A stretch of DNA of 64,000 bases from Eutreptiella sp. 'Long Island Sound 2002' (GCA_964036045.1 OZ038391.1:37919833-37983832), one strand, 5' to 3'. Shown: positions 20,201-32,675, counted from the first letter of the stretch. Made by a program: numbers and translations. Notes: generated from the sequence alone by a model not told the origin.

Positions 20201-22199
20201 CGACGCGCGCCCGGCCCGCCCGGCCCGACGCCGCGCCCGCCCGCCCGCCCGGCCCGACGCGCGCCCGCCCGGCCCCGACGCGCGCCCGCCCGGCCCGACG
20301 CGCGCCCGCCTGGCCCGACGCGCGCCCGGCCCGCCCGGCCCGACGCGCGCCCGGCCCGCCCGGCCCGACGCGCGCCCGCCCGGCCCGACGCGCGCCCGCC
20401 CGGCCCGACGCGCGCCCGCCCGGCCCGACGCGCGCCCGGCCCGCCCGGCCCGACGCCGCCGCCCGGCTCGACGCGCGCCCGCCCGGCCCGACGCGTGCCC
20501 GCCCGGCCCGACGCGCGCCCGGCCCGCCCTGCCCGACGCGCGCCCGCCCGCCCGACGCGCGCCCGCCCCGGCCCGACAACAGCCGCCGCCCGGCCCGACG
20601 CGCGCCCGCCTCGCCCGACGCGCGCCCGCCCGGCCCGACGCGCGCCCGCCCGGCCCGACGCGCGCCCGCCCGGCCCGACGCCGCGCCCGGCCCGCCCGGC
20701 CCGACGCGCGCCCGGCCCGCCCGGCCCGACGCGCGCCCGGCCCGCCCGGCCCGACGCGCGCCCGCCCGGCCCGACGCGCGCCCGGCCCGCCCGGCCCGAC
20801 GCGCGCCCGCCCGGCACGACGCGCGCCCGCCCGGCCCGACGCGCGCCCGGCCTGGCCGGCCCGACGCGCGCCCGCCCGGCCCGACGCGCGCCCGCCCGGC
20901 CCGACACGCGCCCGCCCGGCCCGACGCGCGCCCGGCCCGCCCGGCCCGACGCGCGCCCGGCCCGCCCGGCCCGACGCGCGCCCGCCCGGCCCGACGCGCG
21001 CCCGCCCGGCCCGACGCGCGCCCGCCCGGCCCAACGCGCGCCCGCCCGGCCCGACGCGCACCCGCCCGGCCCGACGCGCGGCCGCCCGGCCCGACGCGCG
21101 CCCGCCCGGATCGACGGGCGCCCGCCCGGCCCGACGCGCGCCCGCCCGGCCCGACGCGCGCCCGCCCGGCCCGACGCGCGCCCGGCCCGCCCGGCCCGAC
21201 GCGCGCCCGGCCCACCCGGCCCGACGCGCGCCCGCCCGGCCGACGCGCGCGCCCGCCCGGCCCGACGCGCGCCCGCCCGGCCCGACGCGCGCCCGGCCCG
21301 CCCGGCCCGACGCCGCCCGGCCCGCTCGGCCCGACGCGCGCCCGCCCGGCCCGACGCGTGCCCGCCCGGCCCGACGCGTGCCCGGCCCGCCCGGCCCGAC
21401 GCACGCCCGCCCGGCCCCGACGCGCGCCCGCCCGGCCCGACGCGCGCCCGCCCGGCCCGACGCGCGCCCGCCCGGCACGACGCGCGCCCGCCCGGCCCGA
21501 CGCGCGCCCTCCCGGCCCGACGCGCGCCCGCCCGGCCCGACGCGCGCCCGGCCCGCCCGGCCCGACGCGCGCCCGCCCGGCCCGACGCGCGCCCCCCCGG
21601 CCCGACGCGCGCCCGCCCGGCCCGACGCGCGCCCGCCCGGCCCAACGCGCGCCCGCCCGGCCCGACGCGCGCCCGGCCGGCCCGACGCGCGCCCGCCCGG
21701 CCCGACGCGCGCCCGGCCTGGCCGGCCCGAGCGCGCGCCCGCCCGGCCCGACGCGCGCCCGCCCGGCCCGACACGCGCCCGCCCGGCCCGACGCGCGCCC
21801 GGCCCGCCCGGCCCGACGCGCGCCCGGCCCGCCCGGCCCGACGCGCGCCCGCCCGGCCCGACGCGCGCCCGCCCGGCCCGACGCGCGCCCGCCCGGCCCA
21901 ACGCGCGCCCGCCCGGCCCGACGCGCACCCGCCCGGCCCGACGCGCGGCCGCCCGGCCCGACGCGCGCCCGCCCGGATCGACGGGCGCCCGCCCGGCCCG
22001 ACGCGCGCCCGCCCGGCCCGACGCGCGCCCGCCCGGCCCGACGCGCGCCCGGCCGCCCGGCCCGACGCGCGCCCGGCCCACCCGGCCCGACGCGCGCCCG
22101 CCCGGCCCGACGCGCGCCCGGCCCCTCGGCCCCGACGCGCGCCCGCCCGGCCCATACGGGTCCCGGCCCCCCCGGCCCCCCCCGGCCCCCAGTACTATG
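17228..22199. repeat. GC array, C-rich orientation block
   Basis: Orientation reverses at about 17228 (GGCGCGCCGG). Units are 21 bp (GCGCGCC + CGGCCCGGCCCGAC) up to about 18960, mixed with 16-bp forms between about 17750 and 18190. After that 20-bp units with CGCCCGGCCCGAC predominate. Compared with the G-rich blocks the units lack a GGAC/GTCC tetranucleotide, so this is a distinct monomer class and not simply the reverse complement. Confidence 0.9.
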
Positions 22200-22399
22200 N
22201 NNNNNNNNNNNNNNNNNNNNNNNNNNNNNNNNNNNNNNNNNNNNNNNNNNNNNNNNNNNNNNNNNNNNNNNNNNNNNNNNNNNNNNNNNNNNNNNNNNNN
22301 NNNNNNNNNNNNNNNNNNNNNNNNNNNNNNNNNNNNNNNNNNNNNNNNNNNNNNNNNNNNNNNNNNNNNNNNNNNNNNNNNNNNNNNNNNNNNNNNNNN
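22200..22399. other. Assembly gap (200 N)
   Basis: Exactly 200 undetermined bases. The array is C-rich before and G-rich after the gap, so an orientation switch is hidden in it. True length is unknown. Confidence 1.
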
Positions 22400-25300
22400 T
22401 AGGCCGGGCGCGCGGCGGACGGACGGGCCGGGCCGGGCGCGCGTCGGACGGACGGGCGGGCCGGGCGCGCGTCGGACGGGCCGGGCCGGGCGCGCGTCGA
22501 CGGGCCGGGCCGGGCGCGCGTCGGACGGGCCGGGCCGGGCGCGCTTCTCACGGACGGGCCGGGCCGGGAGCGCGTCGGACGGGCCGGGCCGGGCGCGCGT
22601 CGGACGGGCTGGGCCGGGCGCGCGTCGGACGGACGTGCAAGCCGGGCGCGCGTCATACGGACGGGCCGGGCCGGGGGCGCGTCGGACGGGCCGGGCCGGG
22701 CGCGCTTCGGACGGGCCGGGCCGGGCGCGCTTGGGACGGACGGGCCGCGCCGGGCGCGCGTCGGACGGACGGGCCGGGCCGGGCGCGCGTCGGACGGGCC
22801 GGGCCGGGCGCGCGTCGGACGGACGGGCCGGGCCGGGCGCGCGTCGGACGGACGGGCGGGCCGGGCGCGCGTCGGACGGGCCGGGCCGGGCGCGCGTCGG
22901 ACGGACGGGGCCGGGCCGGGCGCGCGTCAGACGGGCGGGGCGGGGAGCGCGTCGGACGGGCCGGGCCGGGCGCGCGTGGGACGGGCCGGGCCGGGCGCGC
23001 GTCGGACGGGCCGGGCCGGACGCGCGTCGGACGGACGGGCCGGGCCGGGCGCGCGTCGGACGGGCCGGGCCGGGCGCGCGTCGGACGGGCCGGGCCGGGC
23101 ACGCGTCGGATGGACGGACGGACGGGCCGGGTCGGCCGGGCTGGGCGGGCCGGGCGCGCGTCGGACGGGCCGGGCCGGGCGCGCTTCGATGGGACGGGCC
23201 GGGCCGGGCGCGCGTCGGACGGGCCGGGCCGGGCGCGCTTCTCACGGACGGGCCGGGCCGGGAGCGCGTCGGACGGGCTGGGCCGGGCGCGCGTCGGACG
23301 GGGCGGGCCGGGCGCGCGTCGGACGGACGGGCAAGCCGGGCGCGCGTCATACGGCCGGGCCGGGCCGGGCGCAAGTCGGCCGGGCCGGGCCGGGCGCGCT
23401 TCGGACGGACGGGCCGGGCCGGGAGCGCGTCGGACGGGCCGGGCCGGGAGCGCGTCGGACGGGCCGGGCCGGGCGCGCGGCGGACGGGCCGGGCCGGGCG
23501 CGCGTCGGACGGACGGGCAAGCCGGGCGCGGGTCGTACGGACGGGCCGGGCCGGGGGCGCGTCGGACGGGGAGGCCGGGCGCGCTTGGGACGGACGGGAC
23601 GGGCCGGGCGCGCGTCGGACGGGCCGGGCCGGGCGCGCTTCTCACGGACGGGCCGGGCCGGGAGCGCGTCGGACGGGCCGGGTCGGGCGCGCGTCAGACG
23701 GGCTGGGCCGGGCGCGCGTCGGACGGACGGGCAAGCCGGGCGCGCGTCATACGGACGGGCCGGGCCGGGGGCGCGTCGGACGGGCCGGTGACGGGCGCGC
23801 TTGGGACGGACGGGCCGGGCCGGGCGCGCGTCGGACGCACGGGCCGGGCCGGGCGCGCGTCGGACGGACGGGCCGGGCCGGGCGCGCGTCGGACGGACGG
23901 GCAAGCCGGGCGCGCATCGTACGGACGGGCCGGGCCGGGCGCGCGTCGGACAGGCCAGGCCGGGCGCGCGGCGGACGGACGGGCCGGGCCGGGCGCGCGT
24001 CGGACGGGCCGGGCCGGGCGCGCGTCGGACGGACGGGCAAGCCGGGCGCGGGTCGTACGGACGGGCCGGGCCGGGGGCGCGTCGGACGGGGAGGCCGGGC
24101 GCGCGTCGGACGGACGGGCCGGGCCGGGCGCGCGTCGGACGGGCCGGGCCGGGCGCGCTTCTCACGGACGGGCCGGGCCGGGAGCGCGTCGGACGGACGG
24201 GCAAGCCGGGCGCGCGTCATACGGACGGGCTTGGCCGGGGGCGCGTCGGACGGGCCGGGCCGGGCGCGCTTGGGACAGACGGGCCAGGCCGGGTGCGCGT
24301 CGGACGGACGGGCCGGGCCGGGCGCGCGTCGGACGGGCCGGGCCGGGCGCGCGTCGGACGGACGGGCCGGGCCGGGCGCGCGTCGGACGGACGGGCAAGC
24401 CGGGCTCGCATCGTACGGACGGGCCGGGCCGGGCGCGCGTTGGACGGGCCAGGCCGGGCGCGCGGCGGACGGACGGGCCGGGCCGGGCGCGCGTCGGACG
24501 GACGGGCGGGCCGGGCGCGCGTCGGACGGGCCGGGCCGGGCGCGCGTCGGACGGACGGGCCGGGCCGGGCGCGCGTCAGACGGGCCGGGCCGGGAGCGCG
24601 TCGGACGGGCCGGGCCGGGCGCGCGTGGGACGGGCCGGGCCGGGCGCGCGTCAGACGGGCCGGGCCGGGCGCGCTTCTCACGGACGGGCCGGGCCGGGAG
24701 CGCGTCGGACGGGCCGGGCCGGGCGCGCGTCGGACGGGCTGGGCCGGGCGCGCGTCGGACGGACGGGCAAGCCGGGCGCGCGTCATACGGACGGGCCGGG
24801 CCGGGGGCGCGTCGGACGGGCCGGGCCGGGCGCGCTTGGGACGGACGGGCCGCGCCGGGCGCGCGTCGGACGGACGGGCCGGGCCGGGCGCGCGTCGGAC
24901 GGGCCGGGCCGGGCGCGCGTCGGACGGACGGGCCGGGCCGGGCGCGCGTCGGACGGACGGGCAAGCCGGGCGCGCATCGTACGGACGGGCCGGGCCGGGC
25001 GCGCGTCAGACGGGCCAGGCCGGGCGCGCGGCGGACGGACGGGCCGGGCCGGGCGCGCGTCGGACGGACGGGCGGGCCGGGCGCGCGTCGGACGGGCCGG
25101 GCCGGGCGCGCGTCGGACGGACGGGCCGGGCCGGGCGCGCGTCAGACGGGCCGGGAGCGCGTCGGACGGGCCGGGCCGGGCGCGCGTCGGACGGGCCGGG
25201 CCGGGCGCGCGTCGGACGGGCCGGGCCGGGCGCGCTTCTCACGGACGGGCCGGGCCGGGAGCGCGTCGGACGGGGCCGGGCCGGGCGCGCGTCGGACGGG

Positions 25301-28300
25301 CTGGGCCGGGCGCGCGTCGGACGGACGGGCAAGCCGGGCGCGCGTCATACGGACGGGCCGGGCCGGGGGCGCGTCGGACGGGCCGGGCCGGGCGCGCTTC
25401 GGACGGGCCGGGCCGGGCGCGCTGGGACGGACGGGCCGCGCCGGGCGCGCGTCGGACGGACGGGCCGGGCCGGGCGCGCGTCGGACAGGCCGGGCCGGGC
25501 GCGCGTCGGACGGACGGGCCGGGCCGGGCGCGCGTCGGACGGACGGGCGGGCCGGGCGCGCGTCGGACGGGCCGGGCCGGGCGCGCGTCGGACGGACGGG
25601 CCGGGCCGGGCGCGCGTCAGACGGGCCGGGCCGGGAGCGCGTCGGACGGGCCGGGCCGGGCGCGCGTGGGACGGGCCGGGCCGGGCGCGCGTCGGACGGG
25701 CCGGGCCGGACGCGCGTCGGACGGACGGGCCGGGCCGGGCGCGCGTCGGACGGACGGGCGGGCCGGGCGCGCATCCGACAGGCCGGGCCGGGCGCGCGCG
25801 TCGGAGGAACGGGCCGGGCCGGGCGGGCCGGGCGCGCGTCGGACGGACGGGCAAGCCGGGCGCGCGTCGTACGGAGGGGCCGGGCCTGGCGCGCGTCTGA
25901 CGGGCCGGGCCGGACGCGCGTCGGACGGACGGGCTGGGCTTGCGGCGGACGGACGGGCCGGCCGCGCGTGGGACGGACGGGCAAGCCGGGCGCGCATCGT
26001 ACGGACGGGCCGGGCCGGGCGCGCGTCGGACGGGCCGGGCCGGGCGCGCGTCGGACGGACGGGCCGGGCCGGGCACGCGTCGGACGGGCCGGGCCGGGCA
26101 CGCTTCGGAACGACGGGCCGGGCCGGGCGCGCGTCGGACGGACGGGCCGGGCCGGGCGGGCCGGGCGCGCGTCAGAGGGAGGGACGTGCCGGGCGGGCCG
26201 GGCCGGGCGCGCGTCGGACGGACGGGCCGGGCCGGGCGCGCGTCGGACAGACGGGCGGGCCGGGCCGAGCGGGCCGGGCGCGCGTCGGACGGGCCGGGCC
26301 GGGCGCGCGTCGGACGGGCCGGGCCGGGCACGCGTCGGATGGACGGACGGACGGGCCGGGCCGGGCGGGCCGGGCACGCGTCGGACGGACGGGCCGGCCG
26401 GGCTGGGCGGGCCGGGCGCGCGTCGGACGGGCCGGGACGGGCGCGCTTCGATGGGACGGGCCGGGCCGGGCGCGCGTCGGACGGGCCGGGCCGGGCGCGC
26501 TTCTCACGGACGGGCCGGGCCGGGAGCGCGTCGGACGGGCTGGGCCGGGCGCGCGTCGGACGGGGCGGGCCGGGCGCGCGTCGGACGGACGGGCAAGCCG
26601 GGCGCGCGTCATACGGACGGGCCGGGCCGGGCGCAAGTCGGCCGGGCCGGGCCGGGCGCGCTTCGGACGGACGGGCCGGGCCGGGAGCGCGTCGGACGGG
26701 CCGGGCCGGGAGCGCGTCGGACGGGGCCGGGCCGGGCGCGCGTCGGACGGGCCGGGCCGGGCGCGCGTCGGACGGACGGGCAAGCCGGGCGCGCGTCGTA
26801 CGGACGGGCCGGGCCGGGGGCGCGTCGGACGGGGAGGCCGGGCGCGCTTGGGACGGACGGGACGGGCGGGCGCGCGTCGGACGGGCCGGGCCGGGCGCGC
26901 TTTCTCACGGACGGGCCGGGCCGGGAGCGCGTCGGACGGGCCGGGCCGGGCGCGCGTCGGACGGGCTGGGCCGGGCGCGCGTCGGACGGACGGGCAAGCC
27001 GGGCGCGCGTCATACGGACGGGCCGGGCCGGGGGCGCGTCGGACGGGCCGGGCCGGGCGCGCTTGGGACGGACGGGCCGGGCCGGGCGCGCGTCGGACGC
27101 ACGGGCCGGGCCGGGCGCGCGTCGGACAGACGGGCCGGGCCAGGCGCGCGTCGGACGGACGGGCAAGCCGGGCGCGCATCGTACGGACGGGCCGGGCTGG
27201 GCGCGCGTCGGACAGGCCAGGCCGGGCGCGCGGCGGACGGACGGGCCGGGCCGGGCGCGCGTCGGACGGGCCGGGCCGGGCGCGCGTCGGACGGACGGGC
27301 AAGCCGGGCGCGGGTCGTACGGACGGGCCGGGCCGGGGGCGCGTCGGACGGGGAGGCCGGGCGCGCTTGGGACGGACGGGACGGGCCGGGCGCGCGTCGG
27401 ACGGGCCGGGCCGGGCGCGCTTCTCACGGACGGGCCGGGCCGGGAGCGCGTCGGACGGGCCGGGCCGGGCGCGCGTCGGACGGGCTGGGCCGGGCGCGCG
27501 TCGGACGGACGGGCAAGCCGGGCGCGCGTCATACGGACGGGCCGGGCCGGGGGCGCGTCGGACGGGCCGGGCCGGGCGCGCTTGGGACGGACGGGCCGGG
27601 CCGGGCGCGCGTCGGACGGACGGGCCGGGCCGGGCGCGCGGCGGACGGACGGGCCGGGCCGGGCGCGCGTCGGACGGACGGGCGGGCCGGGCGCGCGTCG
27701 GACTGGCCGCGCCGGGCGCGCTTCGGAACGACGGGCCGGGCCGGGCGCGCTTCGGAACGACGGGCGGGGCCGGCGCGCGCGTCGGACGAGACGGGCCGGG
27801 CGCGCGTCGGACGGGCCGGGCCGGGCGCGCATCGGAGGACGGGCCGGGCCGGGCGCGCGTCGGACGGACGGGCCGGGCCGGGCGGGCCGGGCGCGCGTCG
27901 GACAGACGAGCCGGGCCAGGCGGGCGGGGCGCGCGTCGTACGGAGGGGCCGGGCCGGGCGCGCGTCTGACGGGCCGGGCCGGACGCGCGTCGGACGGACG
28001 CGCCGGGCCGGGCGGGCCGGACGCGCGTCGGACGGACGGGCCGGGCCGGGCGGGCCGGGCGCGCGTCGTACGGAGGGGCCGGGCCGGGCGCGCGTCTGAC
28101 GGGCCGGGCCGGACGCGCGTCGGACGGACGGGCCGGGCCGGGCGCGCGTCGGACGGGCCGGGCCGGGCGCGCGTCGGACGGACGGGCCGGGCCGGGCACG
28201 CATCGGACGGGCCGGGCCGGGTGCGCGTCAGACGGGCCGGGCCGGGCACGCATCGGACGGGCCGGGCCGGGTGCGCGTCAGACGGGGCAGGCCGGGCGCG

Positions 28301-29585
28301 TGTCGGACGGGCCGGGCCGGGCGCGCGTCAGACGGACGGGCCGGGCCGGGCGGACCGGGCGCGCGTCAGACGGAGGGACGGGCCGGGCGGGCCGGGCCAC
28401 GCGCGCGTCGGACGGACGGGCCGGGCCGGGCGCGCGTCGGACGGACGGGCCGGGCCGGGTGGGCCGGGCGCGCGTCGGACGGGCCGGGCCGGGCGCGCGT
28501 CGGACGGACGGGCCGGGCGCGCGGCGGACGGACCGGCCGGGCCGGGCGCGTGTCGGACGGGCCGGGCCGGGCGCGCGTCGGACGGGCCGGGCCGGGGGAG
28601 TCGGATGGATGGACGGACGGCCCGGGCCGGGCGGGCCGGGCGCGCGTCGGACGGACAGGCGGGCCGGGCTGGGCGGGCCGGGCGCGCGTCGGACGGGCCG
28701 GGCCGGGCGTGCTTCGGACGGACGGGCCGGGCCGGGCGCGCGTCGGACGGGCCGGGCCGGGCGCGCTTCTCACGGACGGGCCGGGCCGGGAGCGCGTCAG
28801 ACGGGCCGGGCCGGGCGCGCGTTGGACGGGCCGAGCCGGGCACGCGTCGGACGGACGGGCAAGCTGGGCGCGCGTCGTACAGACGGGCCGGGCCGGGCGC
28901 GCGTCGGACGGGCCGGGCCGGGCGCGCTTCGGACGGACGGGCCGGGCCGGGCGCGCGTCGGACGCGCCGGGCCGGGCGCGCTTCTCACGGACGGGCCGGG
29001 CCGGGAGCGCGTCGGACGGGCCGGGCCGGGCGCGCGTCGGACGGGCCGGGCCGGGCGCGCGTCGGACGGACGGGCAAGCCGGGCGCGCGTCGTACGGACG
29101 GGCCGGGCCGGGCGCGCGTCGGACGGGCCGGGCCGGGCGCGCTTGGGACGGACGGGCCGGGCCGGGCGCGCGTCGGACGGGCCGGGCCGGGCGCGCTTCT
29201 CACGGACGGGCCGGGTCGGGAGCGCGTCCGACGGGCCGGGCCGGGCGCGCGTCGGACGGGCCGGGCCGGGCGCGCGTCGGACGGACGGGCAAGCCGGGCG
29301 CGCGTCGTACGGACGGGCCGGGCCGGGGGCGCGTCGGACGGACGGGCAAGCCGGGTGCGCGTCGTACGGACGGGCCGGGCCGGGGGCGCGTCGGACGGGC
29401 CGGGCCGGGCGCGCGTCGGATAGACGAGCCGGGCCGGGCGGGCCGGGCCGGGCGGGCCGGGCGCGCGTCGGACGGATGGGCGGGCCGGGCCGGGCGGGCC
29501 GGGCGCGCGTCGGACGGGCCGGGCCGTCCAGGCCGGGCGCGCGTCGGACGGACGGGCCGGGCCGGGCACGCGTCGGACGAGTCCG
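22400..29585. repeat. GC array, G-rich orientation block with higher-order pattern
   Basis: About 7.2 kb of 25- to 29-bp units. A rare variant, CTTCTCACGG, marks a higher-order pattern. It occurs near 22544, 23238, 23638, 24158, 24674, 25234, 26500, 26900, 27420, 28766, 28981 and 29196, usually followed by a GGGAGCGCG variant. The array ends near 29585 where ordinary sequence (gaagaggcaaccgc) begins. Confidence 0.9.
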
Positions 29586-30849
29586 AAGAGGCAACCGCAG
29601 TACAGTGAGACAGGTGGTGGTGCACACTGGGTCTTCGAGACAAGGACTCCATACCAACCAGCCAGCCAACCAACCCCCCTGAAGAAGGCCCTCGGGCCCA
29701 AGATAGTGCAGACCAGCCATGTATCGACCTGCTGAGCCCCAATGCTGTTTGTTTGTGATTTTCACCCATGGCTAATGTTGCTATCGCTGGCATGGCTGTA
29801 TGGGCCAAAGTGGGCCGTGGGATTTGAGGCCTTGGCCAAATGTTTGGGGGCAAGCTTTACTTCACCAAAGACATAACACATTGTGCACACAAAATTCAGC
29901 ACATTCTGAATGTCCTCACTGCCCATCAGGTGCATCAGGAGCTGTTGAATAGAAGCTCTTTCCCGTCTTGCGCCTCATCTTAAACAATTGTACATGCTTG
30001 CGCTTTCGGGCAGGCTTTGGAGCAGCCTTGCCTGCAGGTTTGGGAATGGATTTCTTTAGCAGAAAACTGTCATCAACCATGTTGTGCTGCTGTGACAGTT
30101 CTGGTTGGGGCGAGGTATGGGCAGGTTTTTGCTGCATACCTTCTTTGCGTACTGCACGTTGTGCACAAGCATGGCCGTGTCTAAGCATGGGGCCCCTGTC
30201 TGACATTTTCTTGAATTTCAGTGTGCTTGTGCAAAGAGGTACAAAAATAGCAAGACACTACTGCAACGGGAGGCGGAAATACCCCAACAGCTGTGCACAT
30301 CGGGTTTACATGATGAGAGTATCCAAGTTCTGGGTTCAGTGACACAAACATAAACCCTGACCTCCCCTTACATACCAGGACAATCATTTATGCACTACCG
30401 TACAAGCAACTGCATGTTAGGTGGGAGCCCTCTCACTGAAAGGTGCCCATGCAACCGCCACCAAAGTGGTGAAGACAAAACCAATATTGGGAGACACTGG
30501 AGTGGGAGTGGGAGTGGGAGTGGCATGCCCATGAGAAACCACCGCAAACTGGTTGTGAGCTGAGTTTTGTTCACAGCCCGATCAGATTGCATGTCAACAA
30601 CATTGGGTCAGGAGTGATCTTTCACTAATGGCCTATTTGCTGTACTCGTTCGGGGTGGCGGTCTCACAACCGAAAGGCACATTGTAACCTGCTAGCACTG
30701 TATTCTGCCTCTATGTGAGGGAAGGGAGTAGATGGAGGGCTGTGCTTTTATGACCTTGGGCCATTTGTCTAAATTGTCTAGTCATGGTGCCAGCACCATG
30801 ATTGTCTCCGTGTTGCACGCTACCAGACAGCCAACAAACAAAAGCAGAC

Positions 30850-30975
30850 CACAACACTGCACAGCATGGCATAGTGTAGCACAGCATAGCATAGACTAGC
30901 AACACACAGCACAACACAGCGTTGCCCAGCACAGCACAGTGCATCATACAACAATGGAGGACAGCACAGCCCACC
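30850..30975. repeat. CACAGCA-type microsatellite
   Basis: Imperfect runs of acagc/acaac, such as agcacagcacagtg. Confidence 0.6.
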
Positions 30976-31796
30976 ACAACGACCATGCATCAGTACACTG
31001 CTCGAAGAGGACAATGAATAAAGGCACTAGTCAATGCAACTGCAGTCCTTGAGCGTAAGTGATAGCTTCGTCAGTCTTCTGATGAGCGCAGAAAAGATGA
31101 GCAGATGAGCAGCTGTGCTGAACAGGCAGTACCATCCCGAGAAATTTTCTTGTGGAGAAAAGTGAGTTGCCCCATGAGATCAGATAAACCCACAAAGCGA
31201 TTTATTTCAAAAAAGTAAGGCACGTGCAAAGATGCATTGGGTGGTGTGCAGGGCATTTGGGGGATCCCTTCAGCCAGTGGGTTAGTGATCCATGTCAAGA
31301 TCCACGTATTTGGCTAGGTCCAGTGATGGGCCTCCAGGAAGTAGATGGTACTGTTACCTGTATAAGAAGGGAGAGGGTGAGTTATCTACCCCTCAGTTCT
31401 TACATTGCTCTGGTCCGTGCAAAACATATCACCGAAGAGAGAAGCCGGTTGTTTGCGGACCTGATGCAGCACTTGGGATCCAAAAGGTGCTCCCGGTGGT
31501 GTGCTCTTGCATCGTCGCAGTGTTGAGCACACGCTCGTTTTATGCACACATAATGTCCAAAGGACCAAAGCATCCGCAAGAGTCGGAATTTCAGCAGGTA
31601 TGCAGCCCCGTCAGCTCACCGTGTGCTCCAGTTGTGCTTTCGCTGTGACGTTCGGTTGTGCACGGGTGGAAGTCTAACAAGGGAGGGGGGTTGGCAGTTG
31701 ACGGGCAGCAGCTCTTTTGATTTTGGTGCAGATGTTGGCGACGCTGCAGGGAGCTCTTTGAACCATTGCATACCGGAGAGGGGGAAATTAGGAATA

Positions 31797-31887
31797 GGCA
31801 AAATTTGGAATGGCAAAGTTTGGCACAACAAAAGTGTACCAAATTTTGCCATGGTATTTAAGAATTGGTGCCAAATTCTGCCATTCC
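31797..31887. repeat. Nested inverted repeat
   Basis: GGCAAAATTTGG (31797-31808) is the exact complement of CCAAATTTTGCC (31839-31850). The overlapping 20-mer 31807-31826 pairs with 31868-31887 with two mismatches. A GGGGGAAATTAG motif lies just upstream. Confidence 0.75.
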
Positions 31888-32088
31888 GTTCTACATGATG
31901 ATTCGTCCATAATTTCCAGGAGACTTCGGCGACCCCTGTTGTGCTGCATGGTGCAAGGGCTGTGATCTGTGGTCCAGTTTCGAAATCTTTGATCAATTTG
32001 CTTCAGTCAGTGCCCAATGTGTTGTAGCTGGTGGATGGTGGTGGTGCCGGCAGGCGAATGGGCACCACGTGCAAGCACCAACGGCAGC

Positions 32089-32180
32089 AGCATGCCGCAG
32101 CGTGCCGCAGCATGCCGCAGCGCCAGATTCTGGGAGCTGTTGGTGGGGGTTTTGAAGCATGCCGCAGCATGCCGCAGCGA
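32089..32180. repeat. GCATGCCGCAGC short tandem repeats
   Basis: 12-bp units around 32089-32125 and 32157-32180. The second cluster and its flanks (ttgaagcatgcc...gagccaaattt) recur at 32890-32940. Confidence 0.75.
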
Positions 32181-32262
32181 GCCAAATTTTTCACATGGTG
32201 GACTTTTTTTTTCGTAACATGTCAAACCTGTGAACCCTTTGTTGCATAGATGTCTCAGAATT

Positions 32263-32335
32263 GTATGTTAGCTCAGTGGTCTACGTACCAGGACCCAGTT
32301 TGGAGGGTCCTGGATTCCATTCCCGGAAAGGGCAA
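32263..32335 (+). other. tRNA-like sequence with unusual 9-bp stem
   Basis: TTAGCTCAGTGGTCTACG (32269-32286) is a near-perfect tRNA D-arm/A box, and GATTCCATTCCCGG resembles the T-arm/B box. Between them CCAGGACCC (32288-32296) pairs perfectly with GGGTCCTGG (32305-32313) around an 8-nt loop. A real tRNA has a 5-bp anticodon stem and 7-nt loop, so this is a degenerate or derived tRNA-like element, perhaps the head of a SINE. Confidence 0.35.
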
Positions 32336-32399
32336 GTTTTTGCCTGTCAGTTCTTCTCTATTGTTGCACAGATTGTCGCTTTTTTGGTGTTGTTTTGAC

Positions 32400-32675
32400 A
32401 TGTCAAGTCCTGAGGATACTCAAACTACCGAGGCATCACAGGAGTCGCAGGAGTCTCAGAAATCCTCAAGGAACAAGGAGACAACCAGGAGTACAGCAGA
32501 TTGTTTGCAGTGGGCCATTGGGGAAGGTATTGGGGACCACCTCAGCCTGACTGACAGCCAAGGTGAGTCACAAAATGGGAAACTAAATTGCAATCTCTGT
32601 GCTGTTTGGTTATCTACAAAAGGGGCCATCTTGAAGGATCATGTTCTGGGGAAAAATGTGACCGTCTCAATATGA
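32400..32675 (+). CDS. Short ORF with single C2H2/U1-like zinc finger, probably truncated
   Basis: The 91-residue frame begins MSSPEDTQTTEASQESQ (Ser/Glu/Gln-rich) and contains LNCNLCAVWLSTKGAILKDHVLGKN, with C64, C67 and H81 and the G-K spacing typical of U1/matrin-type fingers. The expected second His is missing. Just after the GK the coding sense seems to jump to another frame (CDRLNMSNETLRHLAIMVVNKM) ending at a TAG near 32751, so a frameshift may have truncated it. Fingers of this kind often start transposon proteins. No partner domain is seen downstream. Confidence 0.3.
   Translation: MSSPEDTQTTEASQESQESQKSSRNKETTRSTADCLQWAIGEGIGDHLSLTDSQGESQNGKLNCNLCAVWLSTKGAILKDHVLGKNVTVSI

Larger units (their letters stand above)
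29586..32085. other. Gene-poor stretch with short repeats
   Basis: No convincing gene. A minus-strand ORF at 29916-30206 (96 aa) ends with a Lys/Arg-rich block (PARKRKHVQLFKMRRKTGKS) but has no recognised domain. 29739-29800 is similar to 48611-48677 (ctgctgtttgttt...gattttca), a dispersed repeat. An ACAGC-like microsatellite lies at about 30850-30975. Confidence 0.4.

Noticed and set aside
7337-29585. CRISPR-like array
   Set aside because: Units are short GC-rich variants of each other with no unique spacers of constant length and no associated genes.
14654-29682. Open frames of up to about 4200 codons on both strands (for example 15295-27969 and 16587-29423 plus, 14684-23374 minus)
   Set aside because: All frames are open together because the GC array almost lacks TA and TGA. 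Products are Arg/Gly/Pro/Ala strings, and two of the largest run through the N gap.
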